From IMG/VR virus record IMGVR_UViG_3300034198_023063, positions 1 through 64,000 of that record: a stretch of 64,000 nucleotides of DNA; one strand, given 5' to 3'. The notes under the pieces were generated by a model. It did no database searches, was not told the origin of the DNA, and saw nothing but the letters and a program-made list of their open reading frames with translations. The first letter of the stretch is position 1, and each line of letters starts with the position of its first letter. This document shows, piece after piece, positions 39,249-47,568 of the stretch. This stretch comes from a virus. The translations under genes were made by a program, and so were the position numbers.

Positions 39249-41110
39249 GGAACTAAAACAGAATGAAAATTATTAATAGAAAAATTATCAAGGCAATAAA
39301 TCGACTCAAAGTTATTTCTAAGAAATTCTAAATTGCTTAAATCTTTGCCTTGAACGAGAACTTCATGGACGTCAGTATTACCAAAGAATATTTCAGCAGA
39401 ATCTTTATTTGTATGAACAAATATTTTTTTATTTGGTTGTTTTTTCTTTATAGAAGAAATGATTTTAGTTGATAAAAAAACATTCTCCTTGGAAGAATTT
39501 ATACTAACAAAAATTCTGTCTTTCTTTTCGCTGTCTATGAATAAATTATCTACAGTAGTATTTTTAAATTTTGCTACTTCTTGCCTAGCAACATCTCTAA
39601 AAAATCCAACAATAGCATCTCTGGGAACGCCAGAATTTATTTTTTCAATCCAGTGCGTTAGACCTTCGTCGTTATCTTTGACTATTCTGCCTAGAATTTT
39701 AAAATATAAAGTTTTAAGCCATAAAATATTATCTTCTATGTTATCTATATTTGCTTCTGGGTTAGCTTTTGAATTTTTACTGTCTTCTGGACAATATTCT
39801 GAAAAGGGTTGCGAATCTAAAAATTTTTCTATTTTTCCACCAATAAAAGAGGCGGAAAAATTTTCAATTACCCATTTCCTAGCGGTTCTTCCCATTTTTT
39901 GTTTTTGAGACGAATCCATTTTGAAAACAGTTTCTAGATTTTTAGCAATTGATTTGGGGCAAGTTGAAGCTTTAATAAACTCCGTCCCGAATTCTCTATA
40001 TTCACTCCAGTCTAGAGGAATTGATGCGGCTTCTGGACAGCACATTTCTTCTCCGCAGCTATAGTTTGTAACTAAAGTAATTAAGCCAGTAAGCTTCGCT
40101 TCTTGTATGGGTATTTCCTGACCGCCGCTAGTAAAGGGATGACAATAAACATCCATGCAATTGTATATTTCATTTAATTGCTTTTCATTAACGCCGCAAG
40201 CAACACCAGTGGTTATTTGAGAATTATTAGTCCTGCAAAATTTACAACTGACTTCAGGGCCAGAGAAATTTTTAATTTCATACGCTTTGCAATTTCTACA
40301 AACGTATGTAGTCAAAACATCCGACTCTGCAACTCCAGTTTCTTTGCATAGTTTATGAATATTCCAACCTTCTTGCCAATGAGTGTGTAGAAGTAATTTT
40401 GCTGAAATCTGAGGATTGACGTCTTTGAAAATTTTAAAACCCTGTAGCAGATTAGGAACGGATTTTCTTAATTGATTTCTAAAAACAAATCCTATAATAA
40501 AATCTTTTTTTGGTATGTTGTTATTTTTTCTAATTTCATCCTTTTCTTCTTGAGGCAGCGGTTTGAAGTCGGAAATATAAATAGCTCCATGAAGGGTTTT
40601 AACGTGAGATAAACCGATCCTGTGCATTTCTTTCTCAGCAAAACTAGACCATACCCAATAGTTTTTAATTTTAGGAGCTTGAGATATGGCGGATGGAAGA
40701 AGCGGCAATGAATCTAAAGTGGTCCATATTACAGAATTAATTTTATTAAACCAAGGCTTATCAATGCAATAATCTACACCCCAAAAATCTTGAACTCCTA
40801 TATAGAAATCTGGTTTTTCATTTTCTATTATTTTATCTATTTCAAATGCTCCATATGAATATAGTCTAGTTTTATCTGGAGAACTATTAAAATCTTGAAG
40901 TTCTGGGCCTTGGCTTGGTACTACGCCAACGCTTCTCCAAGGGGTTCTTTCTAGCTCTGGATGATTTTTTGTTACTCCTCCAGCCAAGCTAATTATATCA
41001 TACTTTCCAGTATTATATAAATAAGAAAGAATGGCCTTGGCATTTCTGCCAAAGCCAGTCTTACTAAGAGCAAAATCGCTATGAAAAACTATTTTCTTCT
41101 TTTTTACCAT
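39245..41110 (-). CDS. GT-B glycosyltransferase with DUF4214-like domain and GT9 N-terminal half
   Basis: 621 residues. Residues 1-435 are a GT4/GT1-type GT-B enzyme: Gly-rich loop SKTGFGRNA near 16-24, a FRNQLRKSVPNLLQGF segment near 210-225 where the family has its R/K donor contacts, and SGGQEIPIQEAKLTGL near 328-343 (the E-x7-E region). Four cysteines at 271, 274, 289 and 292 make an inserted zinc knuckle, unusual for the family. Residues about 463-516 (YFKILGRIVKDNDEGLTHW) match the DUF4214 pattern seen in secreted and glycosyltransferase proteins. Residues 530-621 (RIFVSINSS ... KKKQPNKKIFVHTN ... NTDVHEVL) match the N-terminal half of GT9. It overlaps the upstream gene by 7 bases. Confidence 0.7.
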   Translation of the reverse strand: MVKKKKIVFHSDFALSKTGFGRNAKAILSYLYNTGKYDIISLAGGVTKNHPELERTPWRSVGVVPSQGPELQDFNSSPDKTRLYSYGAFEIDKIIENEKPDFYIGVQDFWGVDYCIDKPWFNKINSVIWTTLDSLPLLPSAISQAPKIKNYWVWSSFAEKEMHRIGLSHVKTLHGAIYISDFKPLPQEEKDEIRKNNNIPKKDFIIGFVFRNQLRKSVPNLLQGFKIFKDVNPQISAKLLLHTHWQEGWNIHKLCKETGVAESDVLTTYVCRNCKAYEIKNFSGPEVSCKFCRTNNSQITTGVACGVNEKQLNEIYNCMDVYCHPFTSGGQEIPIQEAKLTGLITLVTNYSCGEEMCCPEAASIPLDWSEYREFGTEFIKASTCPKSIAKNLETVFKMDSSQKQKMGRTARKWVIENFSASFIGGKIEKFLDSQPFSEYCPEDSKNSKANPEANIDNIEDNILWLKTLYFKILGRIVKDNDEGLTHWIEKINSGVPRDAIVGFFRDVARQEVAKFKNTTVDNLFIDSEKKDRIFVSINSSKENVFLSTKIISSIKKKQPNKKIFVHTNKDSAEIFFGNTDVHEVLVQGKDLSNLEFLRNNFESIYCLDNFSINNFHSVLVP

Positions 41111-41679
41111 AGATCATCGTCCGAAGACTCCTGCTTGGGTGCCTCTTCCTTTTTTGGAGCGGCCTGAGCGGGAGCAGCGGTCGATTTATTATCTTGTTCC
41201 TTCATTGCCTTTTCAAAGATTTTTGCCAAAGACAACATAAAATAAGATTCAAGCTTGATAGCTTCGCCAAAAGTAAAACCGATTAGGAATGAAGTTTTAT
41301 CTTGAGCATTTTCTCGGCTTTCCTTAGATACAGAAAGTGAGTAGCCAACTTGAGAAATCTGATTTGGATTATCCTTGCTGGCGCGATTGTATGGAGAAAA
41401 CTTAATTCGAGTTACTTGTTTAGGAGAATCGTGAAAGCCGTTGAATTCAGCATTTCTACGCATGGCTGAAATAATGTCTCCAATCTCAGTAGAACTGATT
41501 TTGACAGAGGCAGACATTTTTGGATTTTGAGCGTTTCCAGCGAAAGAGCCACGCTTCTTGGCTTCATCCCAACTAGATTGCTTGATTAGGTTAATATAGA
41601 CGCAGTCGTCCTTGGCTGAAAAGTTGAACGAACATCCAGTCCCAGTGTTTTTTGGATTCGGTTTATAAAATTGAATCAT
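41104..41679 (-). CDS. Putative single-stranded DNA-binding protein
   Basis: 191 residues. The core (SFNFSAKDDCVYINLIKQ, SASVKISSTEIGDIISAMRR, VGYSLSVSKES) has the strand-strand-helix order of small ssDNA-binding folds such as PC4/Whirly-type proteins. It is followed by an Ala/Pro/Lys/Gln linker (about 165-183) and an acidic tip ending SSDDDLW. An acidic tail ending in a bulky hydrophobic residue is the hallmark by which SSBs recruit replication and repair proteins. The place directly downstream of the polymerase gene supports the call. No direct recognition of an OB fold, so the fold is uncertain. Confidence 0.55.
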   Translation of the reverse strand: MIQFYKPNPKNTGTGCSFNFSAKDDCVYINLIKQSSWDEAKKRGSFAGNAQNPKMSASVKISSTEIGDIISAMRRNAEFNGFHDSPKQVTRIKFSPYNRASKDNPNQISQVGYSLSVSKESRENAQDKTSFLIGFTFGEAIKLESYFMLSLAKIFEKAMKEQDNKSTAAPAQAAPKKEEAPKQESSDDDLW

Positions 41680-41698
41680 ACGATATATGATGCTCTTT

Positions 41699-44266
41699 TT
41701 ACTCTAGATTGTCAAGATTTTTTTCTTTAAGCTCAGACAATTTTGTATATATTTTTAGTGTTTGAACGCCGAAAGTTTCTGCGAAAACACAGTCTTGCTT
41801 TTTGGTTCCTTTAACGATAACTATGTCTTCAGTTTCGGGCAGATAATCGTTATTTGCCGACTTGTTAAAGTCGATTTTATCATTAAAGGTAAGGATGGGA
41901 ATTGATCCATACTCGTCAGACACAATCATCTTAAATGTTCTGGTTTTCTTTTCGTTTTTGGATACCCATTGGGAACTTTCTTCAACTTTGCCAACTATAA
42001 ATACAGTAGAGTTATCTTGTTTATTTGGTAAGTCTTTCAATGTGACTAGATTAGGCATCTTCTGAGAGAATATCTCAAATAAAGATTTGTCGTAGCTGTA
42101 TCCAAGAAGTTTAGTTTCATAAAACCAATTAGCAAAGCTTTCTGATTTATTATTTTGCTGGTAGATCTTTAAATAAGGATCATATTTCTTTTTGATTGTC
42201 TGAAATCTAGATTCTTTAATTAAAAGCTTGCCATTTTCATTCTTTGTCTCTGATAGCTTTTTAAGAACTTTAATTAAATCAAACTCAAATTCTGAACCAA
42301 ATTGAATGGCTAACACTTTTTCCTTATCAGTAAGAATATTCCATAATTGAGCCTCTAGCACAACTCTGCTTCTTGAAGATGAGAATCCATCTAACGCACC
42401 GGCTTGAATTAAAGCTGAAACAACTCCAATAGATAGCCCGACTTCTTTTGCTGCCTCAAAAACTTCGAACTTGTTTGAATGATCTGATTTAAAGTTTTTA
42501 AGCTTTTCCATCGTTTTTTCAGAAATACCCTTGATCGAAGACAATCCGAATCTAATGTCTTCTCCTTGAATTGAAAAATCTGTTTCTGATTTTAAGATAT
42601 GCGGGCCAAGAAGCTTTATGCCGAAATGCCTAAGTTCTTTCTGTATTTTTGAAATTTCTTCTAGAGGAGCAGGTTCATGCTTAGTCATCTCAAGCAGAGC
42701 GAGGAAAAAATGTTTTGGATACTTGAATTTTAAGTAAATAGTGCAAGCAGCCAATGCGGCATAACTCATTGAATGAGATTTATTGAAAGAGTAGTTTGCG
42801 GAGTTTTCTAAAATTCTCCACAGAATATCTCCAATCTCGGGAGCTAATTTATTTTCCTTAATTTTTTCAGAAATCTTTTCTTGCCACTTCTTTACTTCTT
42901 CTACCTTCTTTTTGCCAACAATTCGACGCAAAACTTCAGCTTCATCAAGAGTGAAGCCAATCTTGTTGGACATTTTCATTAACTGCTCTTGGTAAAGAGC
43001 TACGCCGCCACTTGAGCTAAGAACAGAATCAAAGAAAGGATGAATTGGTTCGTAAACATTGTTGTTAGTAAAATTAGCGTATTGATCTACGAACTCCAAG
43101 GCTCCGGGGCGAGCCAATGCAAGTACACCACTTAATTCTTCTAGATTTTTCGGTTTAACTTTTTTACAAACCTTGAAATTTGTATCAGCTTCAATTTGAA
43201 AAATTCCATGAGGAGTTTTTAAATCGGCTAGTTGTTGATAAATGAACGGATCGTTAAAATCTATATCGTTAACGTTTATTCCAACTAACTTGCAGACTCT
43301 ATCGACTATTGAAACGCTTCGCAAACCTAACAAGTCAAGTTTAACATTGAACGTGGATGCCCAGTTCATGTCATAGCTAGAGACCTGTTCCTTGTCGCTA
43401 GTAAGTTCAGTAGGGCAGCTTTTATCCATCGGGTAGTACGAAAGCATCATGCCAGATGCATGAACGCTTTTATTTTTGATTAAACTTCTTAATTTAAGAG
43501 CGGTATTGTAAACCCTTGGATTTTCATTACACCATTTCTTGAACTCTTCCACTTCGTCATAAGCGTCTTTCAGATCCATGACTTGGCCGAAAGTCTTCGG
43601 AATTAAAGAGCTTACGTCATTCATTTCTGTTTCTGTCTTTTCTTCTATTATTTTACCACATTCTTTGATTAGTAGTTTGCCACTCAAAGTGGTTAATGTT
43701 AAAATTTTAGAAGTCCTTCCAGAGAATAACTGCTCTAGGAATTTAATTACTTTATAGCGATTATAGTAGCAAATATCAATGTCAACATCGCACATTAAAG
43801 ATCCATCAAGATAAGTAATGCCATCGACTACTTGCTTCTTGGCTCGAATCTTAGAGATGAAACGCTCAAAGAATAGTTCGTATTTGATTGGATCTACCTT
43901 GGTAACCCCCAACAAATAAAGAATAAGGCTGCCAGCAGCAGAGCCGCGTCCAAGACCAACAGGAATGGAGTTTTCGTTGCAATAATTAACAACAGTCCAT
44001 ACTAATAGAACATAATCTAGAAATCCAAGCTCTTTAATGGTTTCCAGTTCATACTTTACTCTTTCTGAATATTTAGAGTATTCTTCTTTCGGAATTTTTA
44101 ATTTCTTAAAATTGCTTCTGCAAACTTGAATCAAAAAGTCATAGTTAGAAGACTCTTCTTTTAGGCCGTATTGAGTCTTGAGCCGGTTCTCTATATTAAA
44201 TTCTGGCAAACGAACGCCATACAATGGAAGCTTTATATTGTCAAACGCAGATTCAAATTTATTCAT
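41699..44266 (-). CDS. dnaE: DNA polymerase III alpha subunit, polymerase part without PHP domain
   Basis: 855 residues of C-family replicative polymerase. Visible: GLGRGSAAGSL at 104-114, the acidic motif CDVDIDI with catalytic D162 and D164, the third aspartate in VKLDLLGLR near 320, the thumb/fingers signatures GIFQIEADT and LALARPGALEF, LYQEQLMKM, RRIVGKKKVEE, and FNKSHSMSYAALAACTIYLK. The C-terminus carries an OB fold (VFIVGKVEESSQWV ... SIPILTFND near 750-805). Bacterial DnaE starts with a PHP domain of about 270 residues; here that part is in a separate gene two genes upstream, and this protein starts just where the polymerase part begins (LPEFNIENRL). It is coupled by ATGA to the exonuclease gene. 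It is the replicative polymerase of the phage. Confidence 0.95.
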   Translation of the reverse strand: MNKFESAFDNIKLPLYGVRLPEFNIENRLKTQYGLKEESSNYDFLIQVCRSNFKKLKIPKEEYSKYSERVKYELETIKELGFLDYVLLVWTVVNYCNENSIPVGLGRGSAAGSLILYLLGVTKVDPIKYELFFERFISKIRAKKQVVDGITYLDGSLMCDVDIDICYYNRYKVIKFLEQLFSGRTSKILTLTTLSGKLLIKECGKIIEEKTETEMNDVSSLIPKTFGQVMDLKDAYDEVEEFKKWCNENPRVYNTALKLRSLIKNKSVHASGMMLSYYPMDKSCPTELTSDKEQVSSYDMNWASTFNVKLDLLGLRSVSIVDRVCKLVGINVNDIDFNDPFIYQQLADLKTPHGIFQIEADTNFKVCKKVKPKNLEELSGVLALARPGALEFVDQYANFTNNNVYEPIHPFFDSVLSSSGGVALYQEQLMKMSNKIGFTLDEAEVLRRIVGKKKVEEVKKWQEKISEKIKENKLAPEIGDILWRILENSANYSFNKSHSMSYAALAACTIYLKFKYPKHFFLALLEMTKHEPAPLEEISKIQKELRHFGIKLLGPHILKSETDFSIQGEDIRFGLSSIKGISEKTMEKLKNFKSDHSNKFEVFEAAKEVGLSIGVVSALIQAGALDGFSSSRSRVVLEAQLWNILTDKEKVLAIQFGSEFEFDLIKVLKKLSETKNENGKLLIKESRFQTIKKKYDPYLKIYQQNNKSESFANWFYETKLLGYSYDKSLFEIFSQKMPNLVTLKDLPNKQDNSTVFIVGKVEESSQWVSKNEKKTRTFKMIVSDEYGSIPILTFNDKIDFNKSANNDYLPETEDIVIVKGTKKQDCVFAETFGVQTLKIYTKLSELKEKNLDNLE

Positions 44267-44901
44267 ATCTCGACTTGAAATTTAATTTTATTCCACACTT
44301 TTAGATTTAACTCCAAATCTACAATAGCATTGTGGAGATTTTCGTAATCATGCTCTATGTTATAATCTTTTCCGAGAGAAGTTAAATTAGTTTTAATGCC
44401 TTTTCTATAAGTATGAAGCAACTTGTATTGATATTCTACAAGGGACTCTTTTGGCATTTTAGGAATTCCATATTTGATTCCTTTAGCCAAGCAATTAGTA
44501 TCAAGGATTTTATTAACTAGATGGCTAGCTCGCATTCCTTTGAGTAAATACATCTCTTTTATTAAATACAAGTCGAAGCCAAGAATATTATGACCAACAA
44601 TATAGTCAGAACACTCAAGCCAATCCCTAACAGTACTAAACACATCATCAAATTTCTTGCCAGTTGTTCTAATAAGTTCTTCTGGATATCTTGTGATTCT
44701 TCTCGCATCTTCAGATATTTTAAGGTTTGTGTCCCATTTAACAAGAAAATCTCGCTCGTCGACTTTTTTTCCGCCAACAGTGCTTAGCATCGCTATTTGC
44801 CAAGGTAGATTTTGACAGAAATTAAGGCAAAGATTAAGTGTTTCGCAGTCGATAAAAACAAGTTTTTTAGACTTGTCAAATCTTAATAGTTCATTTTCCA
44901 T
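44263..44901 (-). CDS. DnaQ-like 3'-5' exonuclease (proofreading subunit)
   Basis: 212 residues with all DEDDh exonuclease motifs: ExoI D18-x-E20 (VFIDCET), ExoII GHNILGFDLYLI with D110, ExoIII H190-x4-D195 (HNAIVDLE). This is the epsilon/DnaQ family that removes mismatched 3' ends. The gene lies between the PHP-like and polymerase parts of a split DnaE; it overlaps the former by 11 bases and the latter by ATGA, so the three products are probably made together and form one holoenzyme. The C-terminal segment after motif III is short, with no recognised clamp-binding extension. Confidence 0.93.
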   Translation of the reverse strand: MENELLRFDKSKKLVFIDCETLNLCLNFCQNLPWQIAMLSTVGGKKVDERDFLVKWDTNLKISEDARRITRYPEELIRTTGKKFDDVFSTVRDWLECSDYIVGHNILGFDLYLIKEMYLLKGMRASHLVNKILDTNCLAKGIKYGIPKMPKESLVEYQYKLLHTYRKGIKTNLTSLGKDYNIEHDYENLHNAIVDLELNLKVWNKIKFQVEI

Positions 44902-45658
44902 ATTTTTCCTTGAATGATTCTGCGCAAAATTCGTTAGACGAAAAGTGGTCTAAGTTTGGTTTATTTAAAGTAGTTCTATTAGAAATACATCTGAAAGTTA
45001 AATACGTTAGAAAGTCTTCTTTGTTTTCGTAATACACAGATTGACTTTGCACTATAGAAGACTTGTCGAGAATTGTATCGTTAACCTTACGACTCAAAAT
45101 ACCATCGAAAGGCAAATTATTATCTTCAACAAAATAAATCAAATCGCAAAAACTAAAATCAGGAACGCAAATGCTATAAGTTAAGTTATTCTTAAAAATA
45201 TAGGAGTCGTAAAATGGTATTGCCATTAGAAGATTATCTTTATTCCATAGCTCTTTTAGAACTTTACAATCTATTCTTGGGTAATAATAAAATCCAGTAG
45301 TGCTGGCTGTTGTGGATATTTTAATTAGATCCTTATACCCTTCAGCATTTTTGATAAAGATTATTACTTTGTGCTCTTTATCTTTTGACTCAGTGGTCTT
45401 ATTATTTATATCATCACATATCGTGAGCCTAAGCCCAAACCTTAAATCAATCTTCGATTCTTCGCAAGACTTGTACGCCTCTAGAAAACCAGAAATAGAA
45501 TCTTCAACCAAATATAGTTTGTTTAATTTAAGTTTTAAAGCAATATCTATTATTGAGCTTGGTTCATGCTCTGAGCTAGACCCAGCCTTAGAAAGCGTCA
45601 AAATAGATTTCCCAAGACTATAATGGGATTTGAAAAGAGGAATGGCTGAGTAGTCCAT
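44891..45658 (-). CDS. Separate degenerate PHP domain of DNA polymerase III alpha
   Basis: 255 residues that follow the N-terminal PHP region of DnaE: PLFKSHYSLGKS replaces the usual H-x-H-S-x-Y-S-L; SIIDIALKLKLNKLYLVEDS replaces the A-x-x-x-x-x-x-x-LTDHG segment; FGLRLTI, FIKNAEGYKDLIKISTTAS and GFYYYPRID match closely; and the end (LNKPNLDHFSSNEFCAESF) matches the F-Y-x-K-S-x-E-E-M linker that precedes the polymerase part. Most metal-binding histidines of active PHP domains are absent, so it is probably structural rather than a nuclease. The 33 bases upstream (45659-45691) are among the larger gaps in this strand's array but show no clear promoter. Confidence 0.85.
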   Translation of the reverse strand: MDYSAIPLFKSHYSLGKSILTLSKAGSSSEHEPSSIIDIALKLKLNKLYLVEDSISGFLEAYKSCEESKIDLRFGLRLTICDDINNKTTESKDKEHKVIIFIKNAEGYKDLIKISTTASTTGFYYYPRIDCKVLKELWNKDNLLMAIPFYDSYIFKNNLTYSICVPDFSFCDLIYFVEDNNLPFDGILSRKVNDTILDKSSIVQSQSVYYENKEDFLTYLTFRCISNRTTLNKPNLDHFSSNEFCAESFKEKYGK

Positions 45659-45691
45659 GGGATATGGTGGGCGATAGGTTCAATAAGTCAA

Positions 45692-46654
45692 TCAAAAAGT
45701 TGGATCATCTTTGCGCCAAAATGGGCAACCTTTATAAGATGTTTTATTTATCAAAACAATATTCGAATCATTAAAAAGATCGTCTCTGTTAAAAGATGAT
45801 TTAATAAATTTATCATTCTTATCGTAACCCATATAATAAGTAGCTGGAAGTCTGGATGGACAAATCCATTTTCCCTCTACGTCACTTCCACACATCCATT
45901 TCTTTTTTGGAGTACTCGCAGCTAAATTTTGAACAGCTCTTTTTTCATCAAAAGATGATATGTATCCAGCGACGTAACTAAGATAAGCCTTGAAACCCTC
46001 TAATTGCTCTACGGTTGGTTTTGGGGCTTCTTGAATTGGCTGTTTTTTAAATTTAAGAAAAATAAATGAGACATCTGGAATATGGCCTTTAGTTTTAAAT
46101 ACAGCTAAAGAATACATCAAGTTTTGTAGGTTAAAGTCAATCTCTTCTTTAGAAAACTTACCTTTGCTTGATTTGTAGTCGTAAATTTTATAGTTTGTAT
46201 CGCTAAATTTTGCAAGCTTGTCAATAAATCCATTGATAATATAATCTTCCTCTTCAAGTTTAAACTCTGATTCAGCTTCAACAAGCAAAGCTCCACTACA
46301 GAAAAAGTCGCTTTGAAGACCTGTTTGGATCATATTATAAATAAGATCTAAATTTTCTTCGTCATTTACTTTGAGCTTTTTAGCGTGTTTTAGAATAAGT
46401 CTATGGATAGATGGATTTTTTATAACTCCAGCTTTGCCAGAGCATAGATCTTCAAAATATTTTTTATGCCTATCAGTAAGGAGTAGCTCAAATATTAAAT
46501 GGCAAATTGTCCCCCTTGAAGCTCCAGCGTTAGAAATATCTGGAAGTTTAAGAATATATTTAGTATAGTAAAGCCAGCTACACCCTTCGGCGGTTTTTAT
46601 TTTACTAGCGCTTAGTTTTACTTTTTCTTTATTAATTAAAGTGTCTTGTGCCAT
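45692..46654 (-). CDS. Cas4/RecB-like PD-(D/E)XK nuclease
   Basis: 320 residues. The nuclease core is visible: SASKIKTAEGCSWLYYTKY at the N-terminus as in Cas4/AddB/RecB nucleases, GTICHLIFE (the conserved G-x2-x-H), then GFIDKLAKF (motif II Asp), YKIYDYKSSKG (D-Y-K) and LQNLMYSLAVF (Q-x3-Y-x-x-A). Cysteines at 25, 255, 265 and 310 could ligate an iron-sulphur cluster, as in Cas4 and AddB, although the spacing of the last three is wider than usual. It overlaps the primase gene by 19 bases. Likely processes DNA ends in replication or recombination; Fe-S binding is inference. Confidence 0.75.
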   Translation of the reverse strand: MAQDTLINKEKVKLSASKIKTAEGCSWLYYTKYILKLPDISNAGASRGTICHLIFELLLTDRHKKYFEDLCSGKAGVIKNPSIHRLILKHAKKLKVNDEENLDLIYNMIQTGLQSDFFCSGALLVEAESEFKLEEEDYIINGFIDKLAKFSDTNYKIYDYKSSKGKFSKEEIDFNLQNLMYSLAVFKTKGHIPDVSFIFLKFKKQPIQEAPKPTVEQLEGFKAYLSYVAGYISSFDEKRAVQNLAASTPKKKWMCGSDVEGKWICPSRLPATYYMGYDKNDKFIKSSFNRDDLFNDSNIVLINKTSYKGCPFWRKDDPTF

Positions 46655-47568
46655 TGTAATATCTTTGCTTTGTCTAGCAGGTTTAAGTCTCCAAAGTCTT
46701 TCCCGCCAACAGGAAGATTGATTGAAATTTGATTTGTGTCAAAATAATTCAGTAATTTATTTTTTACAGCTTCCGCTGCTTCATTGCCAGCGTTGTTTGC
46801 TTGAGAGTCGTTATTAAAAGCTACAATTATTCTTTTAGGATTGATGGCGATTAAACTATAAATTATTTTAACAGAAAGATTGAGACCAAATGTAACTATG
46901 CAATTTTTGATTCCATTTTCTCTCAAAGCGAGCATGTCGCCAATGCTTTCCACAAGAATTACGGATTTGCTTTCTTTGATATCTTCTAAATTTACCTTTA
47001 AAGGGTAAACCCATTCTTTTTTATCTCCTATGTGTTTCCATTTTGGCCTTCCGTCTAAAGACAAAGGACCTACGTCTCTACCTGAAAAACCGATAATATT
47101 ATCTTTGTTATCAAATACTGGGAAGGTGTATCTATTATACATTTTACCAGTAGTAGCAAGGCCGCATTGAAATGGAAGTAAAGTAGACGCAGAAATGCCT
47201 CTATTTAACCAGTAAGAATCGTCTTTGGCCAATTTTAATAATAAAGATTTATCAAAATATTGGATTTGAGAAGTTGTTATCTTGGGTTTTTCTATCTCTT
47301 TAGTATCATAATTAACTCCTTTGGAAGAGATCCAGCTTTTAGCTTCGGTTATGTTTTTAAGCTTTAAAGTTATTTTAACTAGCTCCTCCAAGGACCCGCT
47401 TTTGCTTTCCTTGAAATCAACCCATTGACCAGAGTTTTTCCAGATGCGAAGTACGTTATCGTTATCTGAGTCTCTATACAATGGCTTTGCTCTATATTCT
47501 CTTCCGTTATCGTTAAGAACATAGCCTAAATCCTGTAGGATTTGCCTAACAGACTCGCAGTCGTTCAT
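46636..47568 (-). CDS. dnaG: DnaG-type primase with TOPRIM domain
   Basis: 310 residues, shorter than bacterial DnaG (about 600) and without a helicase-binding C-terminal domain. Residues about 135-290 form the primase core and TOPRIM fold: YWLNRGISASTL, FPVFDNKDNIIGFSGRDVG, VILVESIGDMLALRENGI (catalytic Glu), and IIVAFNNDSQANNAGNEAA where DnaG has F-D-x-D; the first Asp is Asn here. The N-terminal 70 residues look like a CHC2 zinc domain in outline but hold none of its cysteines. The gene is coupled by ATGA to the upstream DnaB helicase gene, the usual partner. Confidence 0.88.
   Translation of the reverse strand: MNDCESVRQILQDLGYVLNDNGREYRAKPLYRDSDNDNVLRIWKNSGQWVDFKESKSGSLEELVKITLKLKNITEAKSWISSKGVNYDTKEIEKPKITTSQIQYFDKSLLLKLAKDDSYWLNRGISASTLLPFQCGLATTGKMYNRYTFPVFDNKDNIIGFSGRDVGPLSLDGRPKWKHIGDKKEWVYPLKVNLEDIKESKSVILVESIGDMLALRENGIKNCIVTFGLNLSVKIIYSLIAINPKRIIVAFNNDSQANNAGNEAAEAVKNKLLNYFDTNQISINLPVGGKDFGDLNLLDKAKILQWHKTL

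Noticed and set aside
39459-39908. 149-residue + strand open frame
   Set aside because: It lies fully opposite the DUF4214/GT9 part of a supported glycosyltransferase gene.
41699-45658. Split polymerase as a frameshift or assembly error
   Set aside because: The PHP part and the polymerase part are separated by a complete exonuclease gene, with clean overlaps and starts, so a simple indel cannot explain the split.
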